The notes below the pieces were generated by a model. The model was not told the DNA's origin. It made no database searches and saw only the letters and a list, made by a program, of their open reading frames with translations. The position numbers were made by a program, and so were the translations under genes. Positions 28,576 to 37,283 of a DNA stretch of 64,000 nt are shown one piece after another. The stretch comes from an uncultured Lachnospiraceae bacterium. Lineage in GTDB: Bacteria; Bacillota; Clostridia; Lachnospirales; Lachnospiraceae. The DNA is taken from positions 1-64,000 of the forward strand of contig CAMNSZ010000004.1 in NCBI GenBank assembly GCA_946557105.1, read 5' to 3'. Numbering within the stretch: position 1 is the stretch's first letter; each line of letters opens with the position of its first letter.

Positions 28576-29902
28576 GCCCAATATAGGCAGGCGGGAGCAC
28601 AGCCTGTATGTTGACGAGGCAAGGATGGAGCCCCTGCAGCTAGGTATATTGGCCGCGCTTACGCCAAGGGATATTGAGGTGGTCATGTATGACGATCGCA
28701 TGGAGCCGATTCCTTACGACGAGCCCACGGATATAGTGGCAATCACGGTGGAAACCTTTACTGCGAGACGTGCCTATGAAATCAGTAATGAATTTCGCAG
28801 TAGAGGAGTGAAAACGGTTATGGGCGGGATGCATGCAATGCTGATACCAAAGGAGGTTGAGGAGCATTGCGACTGTGTGATTGTCGGAGACGCCGAGCCG
28901 GTATGGGAGATAATGCTGAAGGATTTTCAGGATGGCTGCCTGAAAAAGCGTTATGAGCCGGAGCAGCCGCATTGTCCTCAGATGAATGTGATTACGCGGC
29001 GGGATATTTTTGAGGGAAAGGGTTATCTTCCTATCACATTGCTTCAATTTTCAAGAGGCTGCAGCCACAGCTGTAATTTTTGCGCTTCCTCCGTATACTT
29101 TAAGGCGCATCATTATTGTCGTCCGGTGGAGGAGGTTATCAAGGAAATTAAGTCTCAAAAAAGGAAGCTGTTGTTTTTTGTCGACGATAATATCGTGTGT
29201 AATCACGAGAAGGCAAAGGAACTGTTCCGCGCCTTGATTCCGTTAAAGCTTCACTGGGTAAGTCAGGGAAGCATGGACATGCTTGGAGACAAGGAGCTTA
29301 TGGAGCTTATGGTAAAAAGCGGCTGTCTGGGTCTTGTGATAGGATTTGAGTCCATCTCTTCGGCATGTATTGCCGAAATGAACAAAAATACCAACAAAAA
29401 TCCCTCAAACGATTTGTATAAATCACAGATAGAGCAGCTCAGAAAATGGGGATTGCAGACATGGGCTGCGTTTACGGTGGGGCATGACAGCGATACGATT
29501 GAATCGATTAGGGCAACCTGTGATTTTGCCATTAAAAACAAGTTTACGTTTGCGGCGTTTAATATTCTGATGCCTTACCCTAATACGCCGTTTTACGAGA
29601 AAATGAAAAAAGAGGGGCGTCTGCTGTACGACGGGAAATGGTGGCTGCATGAGGAATACCGTTTCAATTATGCGAGCATTGTACCCAAAAATATGACGCC
29701 GGACGAGCTTACGGAGATTTCCTTCGACTGCCGGAGAAGATTTAACAGCCCGATATCAATTTTGAAAAGGGCGCTGGAGCCGAGAACCAATATGCGTACG
29801 CCGTATCGGTTTGCAACTTATCTGATATACAATCCGTTATTCCGTAAGGAGGTATTCAAGAAGCAGGGAATGCGCTTTGGGATGAAAACGGGAGAGGACT
29901 AA
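28556..29902 (+). CDS. B12-binding-type radical SAM enzyme 2
   Basis: 448 residues; cysteine cluster C169, C173, C176 (GCSHSCNFC). N-terminal domain contains MGGMHAMLIPKEVEEH and IVGDAEPVWE. It is a clear paralog of the genes at 27259 and 33494, sharing VETFTARRAYE, FFVDDN and a C-terminal KWWLHEEYRFNYASI block. The start lies inside the end of the preceding gene, implying translational coupling. Substrate unknown. Confidence 0.88.
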   Translation: MKLTLIKPNIGRREHSLYVDEARMEPLQLGILAALTPRDIEVVMYDDRMEPIPYDEPTDIVAITVETFTARRAYEISNEFRSRGVKTVMGGMHAMLIPKEVEEHCDCVIVGDAEPVWEIMLKDFQDGCLKKRYEPEQPHCPQMNVITRRDIFEGKGYLPITLLQFSRGCSHSCNFCASSVYFKAHHYCRPVEEVIKEIKSQKRKLLFFVDDNIVCNHEKAKELFRALIPLKLHWVSQGSMDMLGDKELMELMVKSGCLGLVIGFESISSACIAEMNKNTNKNPSNDLYKSQIEQLRKWGLQTWAAFTVGHDSDTIESIRATCDFAIKNKFTFAAFNILMPYPNTPFYEKMKKEGRLLYDGKWWLHEEYRFNYASIVPKNMTPDELTEISFDCRRRFNSPISILKRALEPRTNMRTPYRFATYLIYNPLFRKEVFKKQGMRFGMKTGED

Positions 29903-29919
29903 AGGAGGGCTAAAGCTTT

Positions 29920-30618
29920 ATGCTTAAGGGTCAGGTCAAGACTATAGGAGAATGTACCGAAGCGGAGATTGCTTTAATGTATAAGCTAATGGCCGAATTT
30001 TATGACGATACCGACGAAAATATTTTTTGTAGAGATTTTTTTGATAAGGATTATTGTCTGGTATTGTTTCATGAATCGGAGGGGCTTGTGGGTTTTACAA
30101 CCCAGAAGGTAATGGAGCTGAATATTGACGGTGAAATGATTCACGGCGTTTTTTCGGGAGATACCATTATCCACAAGGATTATTGGGGGAGCATGGAGCT
30201 TTTTAAGATATGGGCGGAATTTTGGTTTGATTTCGCGATGAAATATGATAATTTTTACTGGTTTTTAATCTGCAAGGGTTATAAAACCTATCGCATGCTG
30301 CCGTTGTTTTTCACCCAATTTTATCCCAGCTGCCGTGCCGTTACGCCTCCATATGAGAAAAAAATTATTGACTCTTATGCCTCCGAATTGTATGGAAGCG
30401 AGTATAATCCCTGCAGCGGCGTGATAGAATATAAATCCGTCAAGGATAAGCTAAAGCCGGGGGTTGCGGATGTTGGCAGTCGTGAATTGCGGAATAAAGA
30501 CGTGGCTTTTTTTTGTCAGGCAAATCCGGGATATATTGAAGGAAATGATCTGGCGTGTCTGGCAAGGCTTGATAAGGGCTTGTTGAAGAAGCAAGCGGCG
30601 GAGTTACTGTTCCAATGA
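29920..30618 (+). CDS. Putative GNAT-like acyltransferase
   Basis: 232 residues. The N-terminal half has an acetyltransferase-like layout (GFTTQKVMELNIDG, then IHGVFSGDTIIHKDYWGSMELFKIW), but I cannot point to a clean acetyl-CoA Q/R-x-x-G-x-G/A loop, so the assignment rests on overall appearance and context. No signal peptide. It is in the middle of the radical SAM operon, and its stop overlaps the following ligase start by 4 bp (ATGA), so the two are coupled. Confidence 0.6.
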   Translation: MLKGQVKTIGECTEAEIALMYKLMAEFYDDTDENIFCRDFFDKDYCLVLFHESEGLVGFTTQKVMELNIDGEMIHGVFSGDTIIHKDYWGSMELFKIWAEFWFDFAMKYDNFYWFLICKGYKTYRMLPLFFTQFYPSCRAVTPPYEKKIIDSYASELYGSEYNPCSGVIEYKSVKDKLKPGVADVGSRELRNKDVAFFCQANPGYIEGNDLACLARLDKGLLKKQAAELLFQ

Positions 30619-32132
30619 GCGTTGAGTGTAAAATATTAAACGGAATATGTCGTCTGCTTTATCGCAGAGAATATAGGAAATTTATGTCGGCATGCGATAT
30701 AAATAAGATACAGACGGAGTATCTTATGAGACTGCTGAAAAAAAATTCCCGATCCTTATACGGAAGGAAGTATGATTTTCAAAGCATCCGAAGCTATGAG
30801 GAGTTTGCCGGAAGGGTTCCGCTCGCCGTCTATGAGGATTTTGAGCCTTATATCAATGCCATTGCTGCAGGTGAGGAACAGGTTCTGACGGAGGAATCCG
30901 TTATTTTACTCGAATTAACAAGCGGCTCCTCCGGCAGCAGGAAGCTGATTCCCTACACAAAGACATTAAAGAAGGAATTTCAAAGAGGGATAAAGCCGTG
31001 GTTATATGATATCTATTCAAATGTAAAGAATGTGGACAGCGGAAAAAGCTATTGGTCCATAACGCCGGTTACCGCCGGGAAAAGTTATACTCAATCGGGT
31101 ATTCCCGTCGGATTTGAGGAGGACGCCGAATATTTTGGAGCTATTGGGCAGGAGGTAATGAGAAGGCTGTTTGCCGTTGACGGAAGCGTAAGGTTTGTGA
31201 AGGACATGCAGGATTTTTACATAAAAACCGCCGTACAGCTGGTCTCCTGCAAGGAGCTTACCCTGATATCCGTGTGGAATCCCACATTTTTGACATTGCT
31301 CTGCGACTCTATGGTGGATAACAGAACCGAGATTGCAGAGCAGCTTTCGGAGTCGAGAAGGCAGGAGTTTTTTGACGCTTTGTCAAAAAAACGTTTCGAC
31401 TGCCTGTTTCCTGACCTTAAGATGATAAGCTGCTGGGCGGACGGCAGCGCCGCGTCCTACATTGGCGATGTGCAAAAATATTTTCCGGATGTATATATTC
31501 AGCCGAAAGGTTTGCTTGCGACGGAATGCTTTACCTCGTTTCCACTGGTGGGAGAGCAGGGGGCAAGGCTTAGCTTGTATTCTCATTTTTATGAATTTCG
31601 CAGGCTTACGGACGGCGCAATAGTTACGGCAGATATGCTCTCCTTGGGAGAATATGAGGTGATTGTCACAACGGGAGGAGGCTTTTACCGCTATTGTATA
31701 GGGGATATTATAGAGGTGCTGGAGGCATATCCTGATGCGCCTCCAAGAATAAGGTTTCTGCGCAGAACGGGGATATGTACGGACTTATTCGGTGAAAAGC
31801 TAACGGAGGAATTTGCAAGAGGAGTGTGTATAAGATTGAATATTGCAGACAAATTTTGTCTTCTTGCGCCCGAGGGGAAGCGCTATCAATTATATACCAC
31901 GGCGCCGGGAGTCACGTCCGCGATGCTTGATAAGGAGCTCAGGGAGAGCTATCACTATGATTACTGCCGCCGGCTTGGACAGCTTAAGGAGGCGGAAGTT
32001 GTGAAAATCAAGGGGAATCCTCAAGGTATATATATAGGAAGAATGGTTGAAGAGGGTATGAGGGCAGGTGATGTAAAGCCTGCATACCTCAGTAAAAAAA
32101 GCGGTTGGGAAAAATATTTTGAATTGAGCTGA
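30615..32132 (+). CDS. GH3-family acyl-acid amido synthetase-like ligase
   Basis: 505 residues, of the ANL-like superfamily related to plant GH3 enzymes that adenylate a carboxylic acid and join it to an amine. The adenylation motif ELTSGSSGSRKLIPYT lies at about residues 97-112, a C-terminal block VTTGGGFYRYCIGDIIEV is conserved in GH3 proteins, and FLRRTGICTDLFGEKLTEE is the usual hinge. Bacterial GH3 proteins are mostly uncharacterised. Context with radical SAM enzymes and acyltransferases suggests amide or ester bond formation in a small-molecule pathway. Confidence 0.82.
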   Translation: MSVECKILNGICRLLYRREYRKFMSACDINKIQTEYLMRLLKKNSRSLYGRKYDFQSIRSYEEFAGRVPLAVYEDFEPYINAIAAGEEQVLTEESVILLELTSGSSGSRKLIPYTKTLKKEFQRGIKPWLYDIYSNVKNVDSGKSYWSITPVTAGKSYTQSGIPVGFEEDAEYFGAIGQEVMRRLFAVDGSVRFVKDMQDFYIKTAVQLVSCKELTLISVWNPTFLTLLCDSMVDNRTEIAEQLSESRRQEFFDALSKKRFDCLFPDLKMISCWADGSAASYIGDVQKYFPDVYIQPKGLLATECFTSFPLVGEQGARLSLYSHFYEFRRLTDGAIVTADMLSLGEYEVIVTTGGGFYRYCIGDIIEVLEAYPDAPPRIRFLRRTGICTDLFGEKLTEEFARGVCIRLNIADKFCLLAPEGKRYQLYTTAPGVTSAMLDKELRESYHYDYCRRLGQLKEAEVVKIKGNPQGIYIGRMVEEGMRAGDVKPAYLSKKSGWEKYFELS

Positions 32133-32146
32133 AAGGAAATAAGAAA

Positions 32147-33481
32147 ATGCTGAAAATTGCCTTACTGGCACCTGCAGGAGCCATGCACCGGTATTCGGGA
32201 AATTTTGGTAAGTCACTTCATTATGCGCCCCTTACGCTTACAACGCTGGCTGCGCTTGTTCCTGAGGAGGTTGACGCGGAGATTGCAATTTACGATGAGA
32301 CAGCCGGAAGGATTCCTCTTGACATTGACGCACAGCTGATAGGAATTACCTGCATTACGGGAACGGCGCCACGCTGCTATGCATATGCAGATTATTTCCG
32401 CAAAAAGGGTAAGACGGTATTTATGGGCGGCGTTCATCCGTCCATGCTTCCGGACGAGGCGGCGCAGCATGCGGATGTGGTTTTTACCGGATTTTCGGAA
32501 CAGACATTTCCGGAATTTATTTATGATTATTTAAAGGGTGGTCCTAAAAAGCTTTATTGCCAGAATGGCGATTTTACAATAGCAGGCAGACCCACACCCC
32601 GAAGGGAGCTGTTAAATGCCAAGCGCTATATTACTACCAAAACCGTAGAAGCAATCCGTGGGTGCAGTCATACATGCAGCTTTTGCGCATATCCTGCGGC
32701 GTTTGGCAGGACGGTTCATAAGCGGCCCGTGAAAGAGGTGGTTGCCGAAATAGAGGCATTGAATACGAAGCACATTGTTTTCCCTGACGTCAACCTTATT
32801 ACCGATTTAAAGTATGCAGCGGAGCTTTTTACGGCGTTGATTCCGCTGAAAATAATGTGGCTGGGGCTTGTGACCTCCGCCGTGGGGATGGATGACGAGA
32901 TGATTGCCCTGTTTAGGAAAAGCGGATGCAAGGGACTGTTGATCGGGTTCGAGTCCATTACGCAGGAATCGCAGGAGTATATACATAAAGGGGTAAACCG
33001 GGTGGACAATTATGTTACGCTTATGAAAAAGCTTCATGATAACGGAATACTCGTGCAAGGCTGTTTTGCTTTCGGCGGCGACGAAGAGGACGTAAGCGTA
33101 TTTGACCGTACGGTGGAAATGATTATTAAGGCAAAAATAGATCTTCCAAGGTACTCTATTCTTACTCCTTTTCCACAGACGCAGTTCTATTTCCAGTTGG
33201 AGCGGGAAGGTCGTATTATAGAGCGCAATTGGGCAATGTATGATGTGCAGCATTGTGTGTTTCGACCGAAAAATATGACAAAGGAGCAGCTGGAAGAGGG
33301 TACGGACAGGGCTTGGCGCGCAACCTATAAAACCTCCAATATTTTCAAAAGGCTCGCTCCGTTTCTGCATAGCCCGTGGCTTTCCCTGCCGCTAAATATG
33401 GGATATAAGGGTTACGCGGATAAATGGCATAAATTTACCCGCGAGGTGATGTGTGACAATTCCGATATACCGGTATTGTAG
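32147..33481 (+). CDS. B12-binding-type radical SAM enzyme 3
   Basis: 444 residues; radical SAM cysteines C173, C177, C180 (GCSHTCSFC). This copy differs from the other three: it begins MLKIALLAPAGAMHRYSG, has FMGGVHPSMLPDEAAQHAD and VFTGFSEQTFPEF, and lacks the FFVDDN motif, having HIVFPDVNLI instead. It may therefore act on a different substrate or step. AAAGGAAATAAGAAA precedes the ATG. 12 bp separate it from the next gene. Confidence 0.87.
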   Translation: MLKIALLAPAGAMHRYSGNFGKSLHYAPLTLTTLAALVPEEVDAEIAIYDETAGRIPLDIDAQLIGITCITGTAPRCYAYADYFRKKGKTVFMGGVHPSMLPDEAAQHADVVFTGFSEQTFPEFIYDYLKGGPKKLYCQNGDFTIAGRPTPRRELLNAKRYITTKTVEAIRGCSHTCSFCAYPAAFGRTVHKRPVKEVVAEIEALNTKHIVFPDVNLITDLKYAAELFTALIPLKIMWLGLVTSAVGMDDEMIALFRKSGCKGLLIGFESITQESQEYIHKGVNRVDNYVTLMKKLHDNGILVQGCFAFGGDEEDVSVFDRTVEMIIKAKIDLPRYSILTPFPQTQFYFQLEREGRIIERNWAMYDVQHCVFRPKNMTKEQLEEGTDRAWRATYKTSNIFKRLAPFLHSPWLSLPLNMGYKGYADKWHKFTREVMCDNSDIPVL

Positions 33482-33493
33482 AGGAGAGAGATT

Positions 33494-34825
33494 ATGAAAA
33501 TCACATTTATTCTTCCTGCAATTGGGAAAAAGCAAGGACAGAAATATATAGGTACGTGGAAAATGGAGCCGCTTACCGTTGCCATGCTTAAGGCGTTGAC
33601 TCCTCCGGATGTGGAGACGGAATTTTTTGACGATCGCATAGAGCTGATTGACTATGAAACGCAGACGGATCTTGTATGCATTACGGTTGAAACCTATACG
33701 GCGGGGAGAAGCTACAAAATAGCGGCTCATTTCCGCCGGAGGGGCATTCCTGTAGTTATGGGAGGGTATCATGCAACTCTGTGTCCGGAAGAAACGGTTC
33801 TGTATTGTGACAGTGTGATGATAGGAAATGCGGAAACAGTATGGGGATGTATGCTTCGGGATTTGAGAAACGGCTGTCTGAAAAAGACATATCGGGGTGG
33901 GATAGGAGAGTATGACGTCCTGCCCGACAAAAGCATTTTCGGAGGAAAGAAATATCTGCCTATATCGTTGGTGGAAACCGGCAGGGGATGCTGTCACAGC
34001 TGCGAATTTTGTGCAATATCCAAGTATTATTGCAGTAAATATTACCCGCGTGATCATAGCCTTATCATAGATGATTTAAAGAGCTCTAAACATAAATATA
34101 CGTTTTTGGTTGATGACAATCTTGTCGCGGACAGAAATAATGCCATGCGCCTGTTCAGGGAAATCGAACCCCTGAAAATAAAATGGGCGGGGCAGGGAAC
34201 CCTTTCCATAGCGAAGGACCCGGAGCTATTGCAGGCAATGAAAAGAAGCGGATGTGAGATTATTTTGATTGGTTTTGAAAGCCTTAACAAGGAAAATCTC
34301 AATCAGATGAATAAGGCGTTTAACTATGCAGTAGGAGAGAGGGATGAGCTGGTAAAGCGTATTCACGATGCAGGAATAGGAATATACGCGACCTTTGTCT
34401 TCGGATATGATAATGATGACGAAGGAACGGTGTATGAAGCGCTGCAGTTTGCCACAAAGCATAAATTTTATACCGCGGCGTTTAATCATCTGCTTCCCTT
34501 TCCGAATACGGCGCTTTATGACAGGTTAAAGGCTGATAATCGTCTGATTTTCGATAAGTGGTGGCTTGAGGACGGTTACAATTACGGCGAGCTTGCATTT
34601 CATCCTAAACGGATTACCGCAGAGCGGCTTAGTAAGCTTTGCCGCGACGCAAGAAAGTCTTTTTCCTCGCCGAAAACCGTTTTGAGCAGAGGTTTCGCTT
34701 CTCTTGGCCGTACAAGCCCGCTTATGTGGGGATTGTTCTGGGCGATGAATTTACGTCTGGGCGAGGAGATAGACGAAAAAATGAATGTTCCTATAGGAGA
34801 AAATCTGGATGAACTTCCAAAATGA
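33494..34825 (+). CDS. B12-binding-type radical SAM enzyme 4
   Basis: 443 residues; cysteines C166, C170, C173 (GCCHSCEFC). Closely similar in layout to copies 1 and 2 (VETYTAGRSYK, VMGGYHATLCPEE, FLVDDN, KWWLEDGYNYGELAF). RBS GAGAGAG just upstream. Its 3' end overlaps the next gene by 17 bp. Three related and one divergent B12-type radical SAM enzymes in one operon suggest successive modifications of one scaffold. Confidence 0.88.
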   Translation: MKITFILPAIGKKQGQKYIGTWKMEPLTVAMLKALTPPDVETEFFDDRIELIDYETQTDLVCITVETYTAGRSYKIAAHFRRRGIPVVMGGYHATLCPEETVLYCDSVMIGNAETVWGCMLRDLRNGCLKKTYRGGIGEYDVLPDKSIFGGKKYLPISLVETGRGCCHSCEFCAISKYYCSKYYPRDHSLIIDDLKSSKHKYTFLVDDNLVADRNNAMRLFREIEPLKIKWAGQGTLSIAKDPELLQAMKRSGCEIILIGFESLNKENLNQMNKAFNYAVGERDELVKRIHDAGIGIYATFVFGYDNDDEGTVYEALQFATKHKFYTAAFNHLLPFPNTALYDRLKADNRLIFDKWWLEDGYNYGELAFHPKRITAERLSKLCRDARKSFSSPKTVLSRGFASLGRTSPLMWGLFWAMNLRLGEEIDEKMNVPIGENLDELPK

Positions 34826-35840
34826 CCATTATACTTTAAAATTTGCCGACAGCCTTGACGACGACGGAATTCGTGAAGTTTTTGAGAGCGGGAGCTTCGG
34901 AGGGGGAATCGGAGTGCAATATCTGCGGAATCCGAAGCCATATGAGTCCTTTTGCGCAGACGGTGATGATGCGAAAATAATGGTCGTCACCGATAACAGG
35001 ACAGGCAGAGCCGTTGCGGTGGGCGGTGCGGTGGTGCGTCGGGAATATTTGAACGGGCAGGAACAAAAGTGCGCGTATCTTACAGGGTTAAAGATACATC
35101 CCGAATACCGCAGAAGGATTCTTTTTATTGCAAAGGCATATGAATGCCTGTATGAAGAAATATCCGACTGCAAATATTTCTACACAACCATTCTGGATGA
35201 TAACGCGGCGGCAATTTCCATGTTTGAAAAAAAGCGTAAGCATATGCCGGAATACAGATATCTTGGGCATTACACCACCTATTGCTTTCAGGGCGGGAAG
35301 AAAATTTTGGAGGTGGAAAAAAATAACCTTGAAGGCTTTGACAAGCTTTTGAACACACATTTTTTGGCGCAGGACCTTACTCCCGTGGACTACAAGCTTG
35401 CGGGATTCGGTGAAAAAACATTCTATTGTATTCGTGAAGATAATGAAATCGTGGCGTGCTGCTTTGTGGGAAACCAGCAGAACTACAAGCAGTATAAGAT
35501 GTGTTCCTACGGCGGCATTTATAAAGTATTGTCCAAGCTTCCCACAAGGCTGGCGGGATATCCCGAGTTTCCCAAAGCCGACAGTATTATAAACCATGGC
35601 GTAGTCTCTTATCTCTACGTGAAGGATTATGACAAAAAGCTCTGTGAGAGCTTTTTGAGGACGGTTGCATATGATGCGGGTTTTTCCCTGCTCATTTGGG
35701 GCGGATTTGAAAATAATCCGCTTTGCTCTGCTTTTGATAAAATGAGAACAATTCACTATGGAAGCAGGCTGTATTCCGTTTTGTGGAAAAGCCTGCCTGA
35801 GCTTTCGGGGGTAGTCGGCATAGAAGCGGCTTTATTGTAA
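34809..35840 (+). CDS. GNAT-family acetyltransferase-like protein
   Basis: 343 residues. The N-terminal half has a GNAT core: VAVGGAVVRREY, then the strand LTGLKIHPEYRRR leading into helix LFIAKAYECLYEE, and ILDDNAAAISMFEKK, which corresponds to the family's conserved Asn/aromatic end. The Q/R-x-x-G-x-G/A loop is degenerate (EYRRRILFIAKA). The C-terminal half (from about residue 170) looks like a second, diverged GNAT domain. It starts inside the preceding radical SAM gene, and ends the operon. The acyl donor and substrate are unknown. Confidence 0.72.
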   Translation: MNFQNDHYTLKFADSLDDDGIREVFESGSFGGGIGVQYLRNPKPYESFCADGDDAKIMVVTDNRTGRAVAVGGAVVRREYLNGQEQKCAYLTGLKIHPEYRRRILFIAKAYECLYEEISDCKYFYTTILDDNAAAISMFEKKRKHMPEYRYLGHYTTYCFQGGKKILEVEKNNLEGFDKLLNTHFLAQDLTPVDYKLAGFGEKTFYCIREDNEIVACCFVGNQQNYKQYKMCSYGGIYKVLSKLPTRLAGYPEFPKADSIINHGVVSYLYVKDYDKKLCESFLRTVAYDAGFSLLIWGGFENNPLCSAFDKMRTIHYGSRLYSVLWKSLPELSGVVGIEAALL

Positions 35841-35868
35841 ATCACCTAAGCTAATTGATTAGGTGATT
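35840..35868 (+). other. Hairpin covering both convergent stop codons
   Basis: Perfect 10-bp inverted repeat AATCACCTAA (35840-35849) / TTAGGTGATT (35859-35868). It spans the end of the rightward acetyltransferase gene and the end of the leftward lipoprotein gene. Symmetric, so it could end transcription or protect 3' ends on both strands, though there is no strong T-run. Confidence 0.55.
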
Positions 35869-36516
35869 AGAAAGAAATTGATAGCCGTTTTCGGCTTTTA
35901 TGAGGACTGTTTCACAGCTTTCAACTATTGTGCTCCAGTCGGGGTCGGAGGTAAAGCGCAGTGTATAAGTATCTCCTGATTTGCTTCCGCCCAAGCAGGA
36001 AAACGGTACATAATTGGTGTCGCCCGCCTCATGATAATACGATTCGTATTCGGGAAGATATGTCCAATTAAGGACCATGGTAATATCCTCAAGTCCGATG
36101 CCTAATTTGTTCTGCAAAAGCTCCTGAATGTCCTTCTTCGGAAGCTTAATACAATCTAAGTATATGTCATCCTGCCGTATTGCCGCCAGATAAGACGGAA
36201 GCTCCTCTTCCGGTATAGCCACTCCAAATCCCGCGCCGTTATAAAGGACTTCTTCAAGATTTACATCCTTAGGCGCGTCATATTCGGATAAAAGAAAACC
36301 ATAATTATCATCTTGGCGGATAAAATCTGTAAAAAACTGAATTTCATCATCGCTTAGCTCGACAGGCTCTGCCGGAGTAGTTTCTTCCGAATGGGCTGCG
36401 GAGGGCTGTCCGTCGTTTACATTTAAATTTTCGTCTTTGGGAGCTTCGGCCGTTGTACAGCCGCACAATAAGAACATGCATAAAATGGCAGACAGCGACA
36501 ATAGTCTTTTTTTCAT
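35851..36516 (-). CDS. Putative lipoprotein
   Basis: 221 residues from the start at 36516 (MKKRLLSLSAILCMFLLCGC), with a lipobox LLCGC at about residues 16-20 and an acidic linker behind it. The C-terminal domain (about 70-221) is not recognised: FFTDFIRQDDNYGF, VAIPEEELPSYLAAIRQDD and FRTSDPDWST-like strands. A longer frame to 36594 would put 26 unrelated residues ahead of the signal peptide, so I reject it. Probably anchored on the outside of the cell membrane. Confidence 0.8.
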   Translation of the reverse strand: MKKRLLSLSAILCMFLLCGCTTAEAPKDENLNVNDGQPSAAHSEETTPAEPVELSDDEIQFFTDFIRQDDNYGFLLSEYDAPKDVNLEEVLYNGAGFGVAIPEEELPSYLAAIRQDDIYLDCIKLPKKDIQELLQNKLGIGLEDITMVLNWTYLPEYESYYHEAGDTNYVPFSCLGGSKSGDTYTLRFTSDPDWSTIVESCETVLIKAENGYQFLSNHLIN

Positions 36517-36862
36517 AACAATATACCAAGCCTTTCTGAAATAATTGTTTCTGCATACTTCTTTGGCAAATGACGCTTTTTCAAATTTTATCACATTTTG
36601 CCCTGAAAATCATTATATACAAGCTTGAATATTCTTAAGTTTCCATAAACTGTGATAACGACTTTGTACAAAACCGCTTCGTTTACGGCATGCCGTTGGA
36701 AGCATGTCTGCTCGCAGTGGCGAAAAAACGTTGTATCGTGTGCAAATGCCGTTATAGCCGTTATTGTGGCGGTTCCATTAGGACTTGCGTTACGCCCGGC
36801 GGTTATAAGATTTTTGCAAAAAAGTATTAAAACGGATTGTAAGGCAGGAAATAGAAAATGAT

Positions 36863-36891
36863 TTGACAATTTTTAAGTTCTCTTTTATAAT
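36863..36891 (+). promoter_or_regulatory. Promoter of the tyrS T-box leader
   Basis: TTGACA (36863-36868), 17-bp spacer, TATAAT (36886-36891): consensus sigma-70 promoter. The stretch 36595-36862 before it holds no gene I can support. Confidence 0.85.
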
Positions 36892-36904
36892 ACAATTAAT
36901 TTCA

Positions 36905-37200
36905 TATTCAAGAGATTTGATTAAGAAAAGCAATGATAAGAAGAAGTAACACAGAGGGAAGCATACAGAAAGCAGCCGGTTGATGAGAGGCGCATGGGAA
37001 GCTTTGTGTGAATACATCTTTGAGCTTCGCACCGAACTTCATGTGAATAGTAGGCTGCGACGGTTCCCGCACCCGTTAGCGTGCTAGAGTATAAGCCCTG
37101 TGCCGTACTCGAAGAGGTAAGCAGCGCAAGCTGTTTATGAACATTAGGTGGTAACACGAGATTAGACTCTCGTCCTTTTGAAGGACGGGAGTTTTTGTTT
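36905..37200 (+). promoter_or_regulatory. Tyr T-box riboswitch leader
   Basis: Classical T-box: an AG-rich 5' domain (CAGAGGGAAGC), specifier loop with the Tyr codon TAC at 37013-37015 in GAATACATC, the T-box sequence AGGTGGTAACACG at 37146-37158 that forms the antiterminator with uncharged tRNA-Tyr, and a terminator downstream. It reads tRNA-Tyr charging and switches on tyrS. Confidence 0.93.
37166..37200 (+). terminator. T-box terminator
   Basis: ACTCTCGTCC / GGACGGGAGT stem with a TTTTGAA loop (37166-37192), followed by TTTTGTTTTT. Confidence 0.9.
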
Positions 37201-37283
37201 TTCATTGATTGTCTTAATCAATCCGAAGCGGAAGCTGGCAGGTATGGAGAATTAATAAAAGCAAAAGAAAGGATGGAAGAAAA

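Noticed and set aside
32807..34057. Two long minus-strand ORFs (187 and 221 codons)
   Set aside because: They lie opposite radical SAM genes with strong motifs; their own sequences are Ser/His/Arg-rich shadows.
35088..35756. 222-codon minus-strand ORF
   Set aside because: Antisense to the acetyltransferase-like gene; no start signal and no motif.
36652..36861. 69-codon plus-strand ORF with a hydrophobic stretch
   Set aside because: It lacks a ribosome-binding site, ends just before the tyrS promoter, and shows no recognisable motif; may be remnant sequence.
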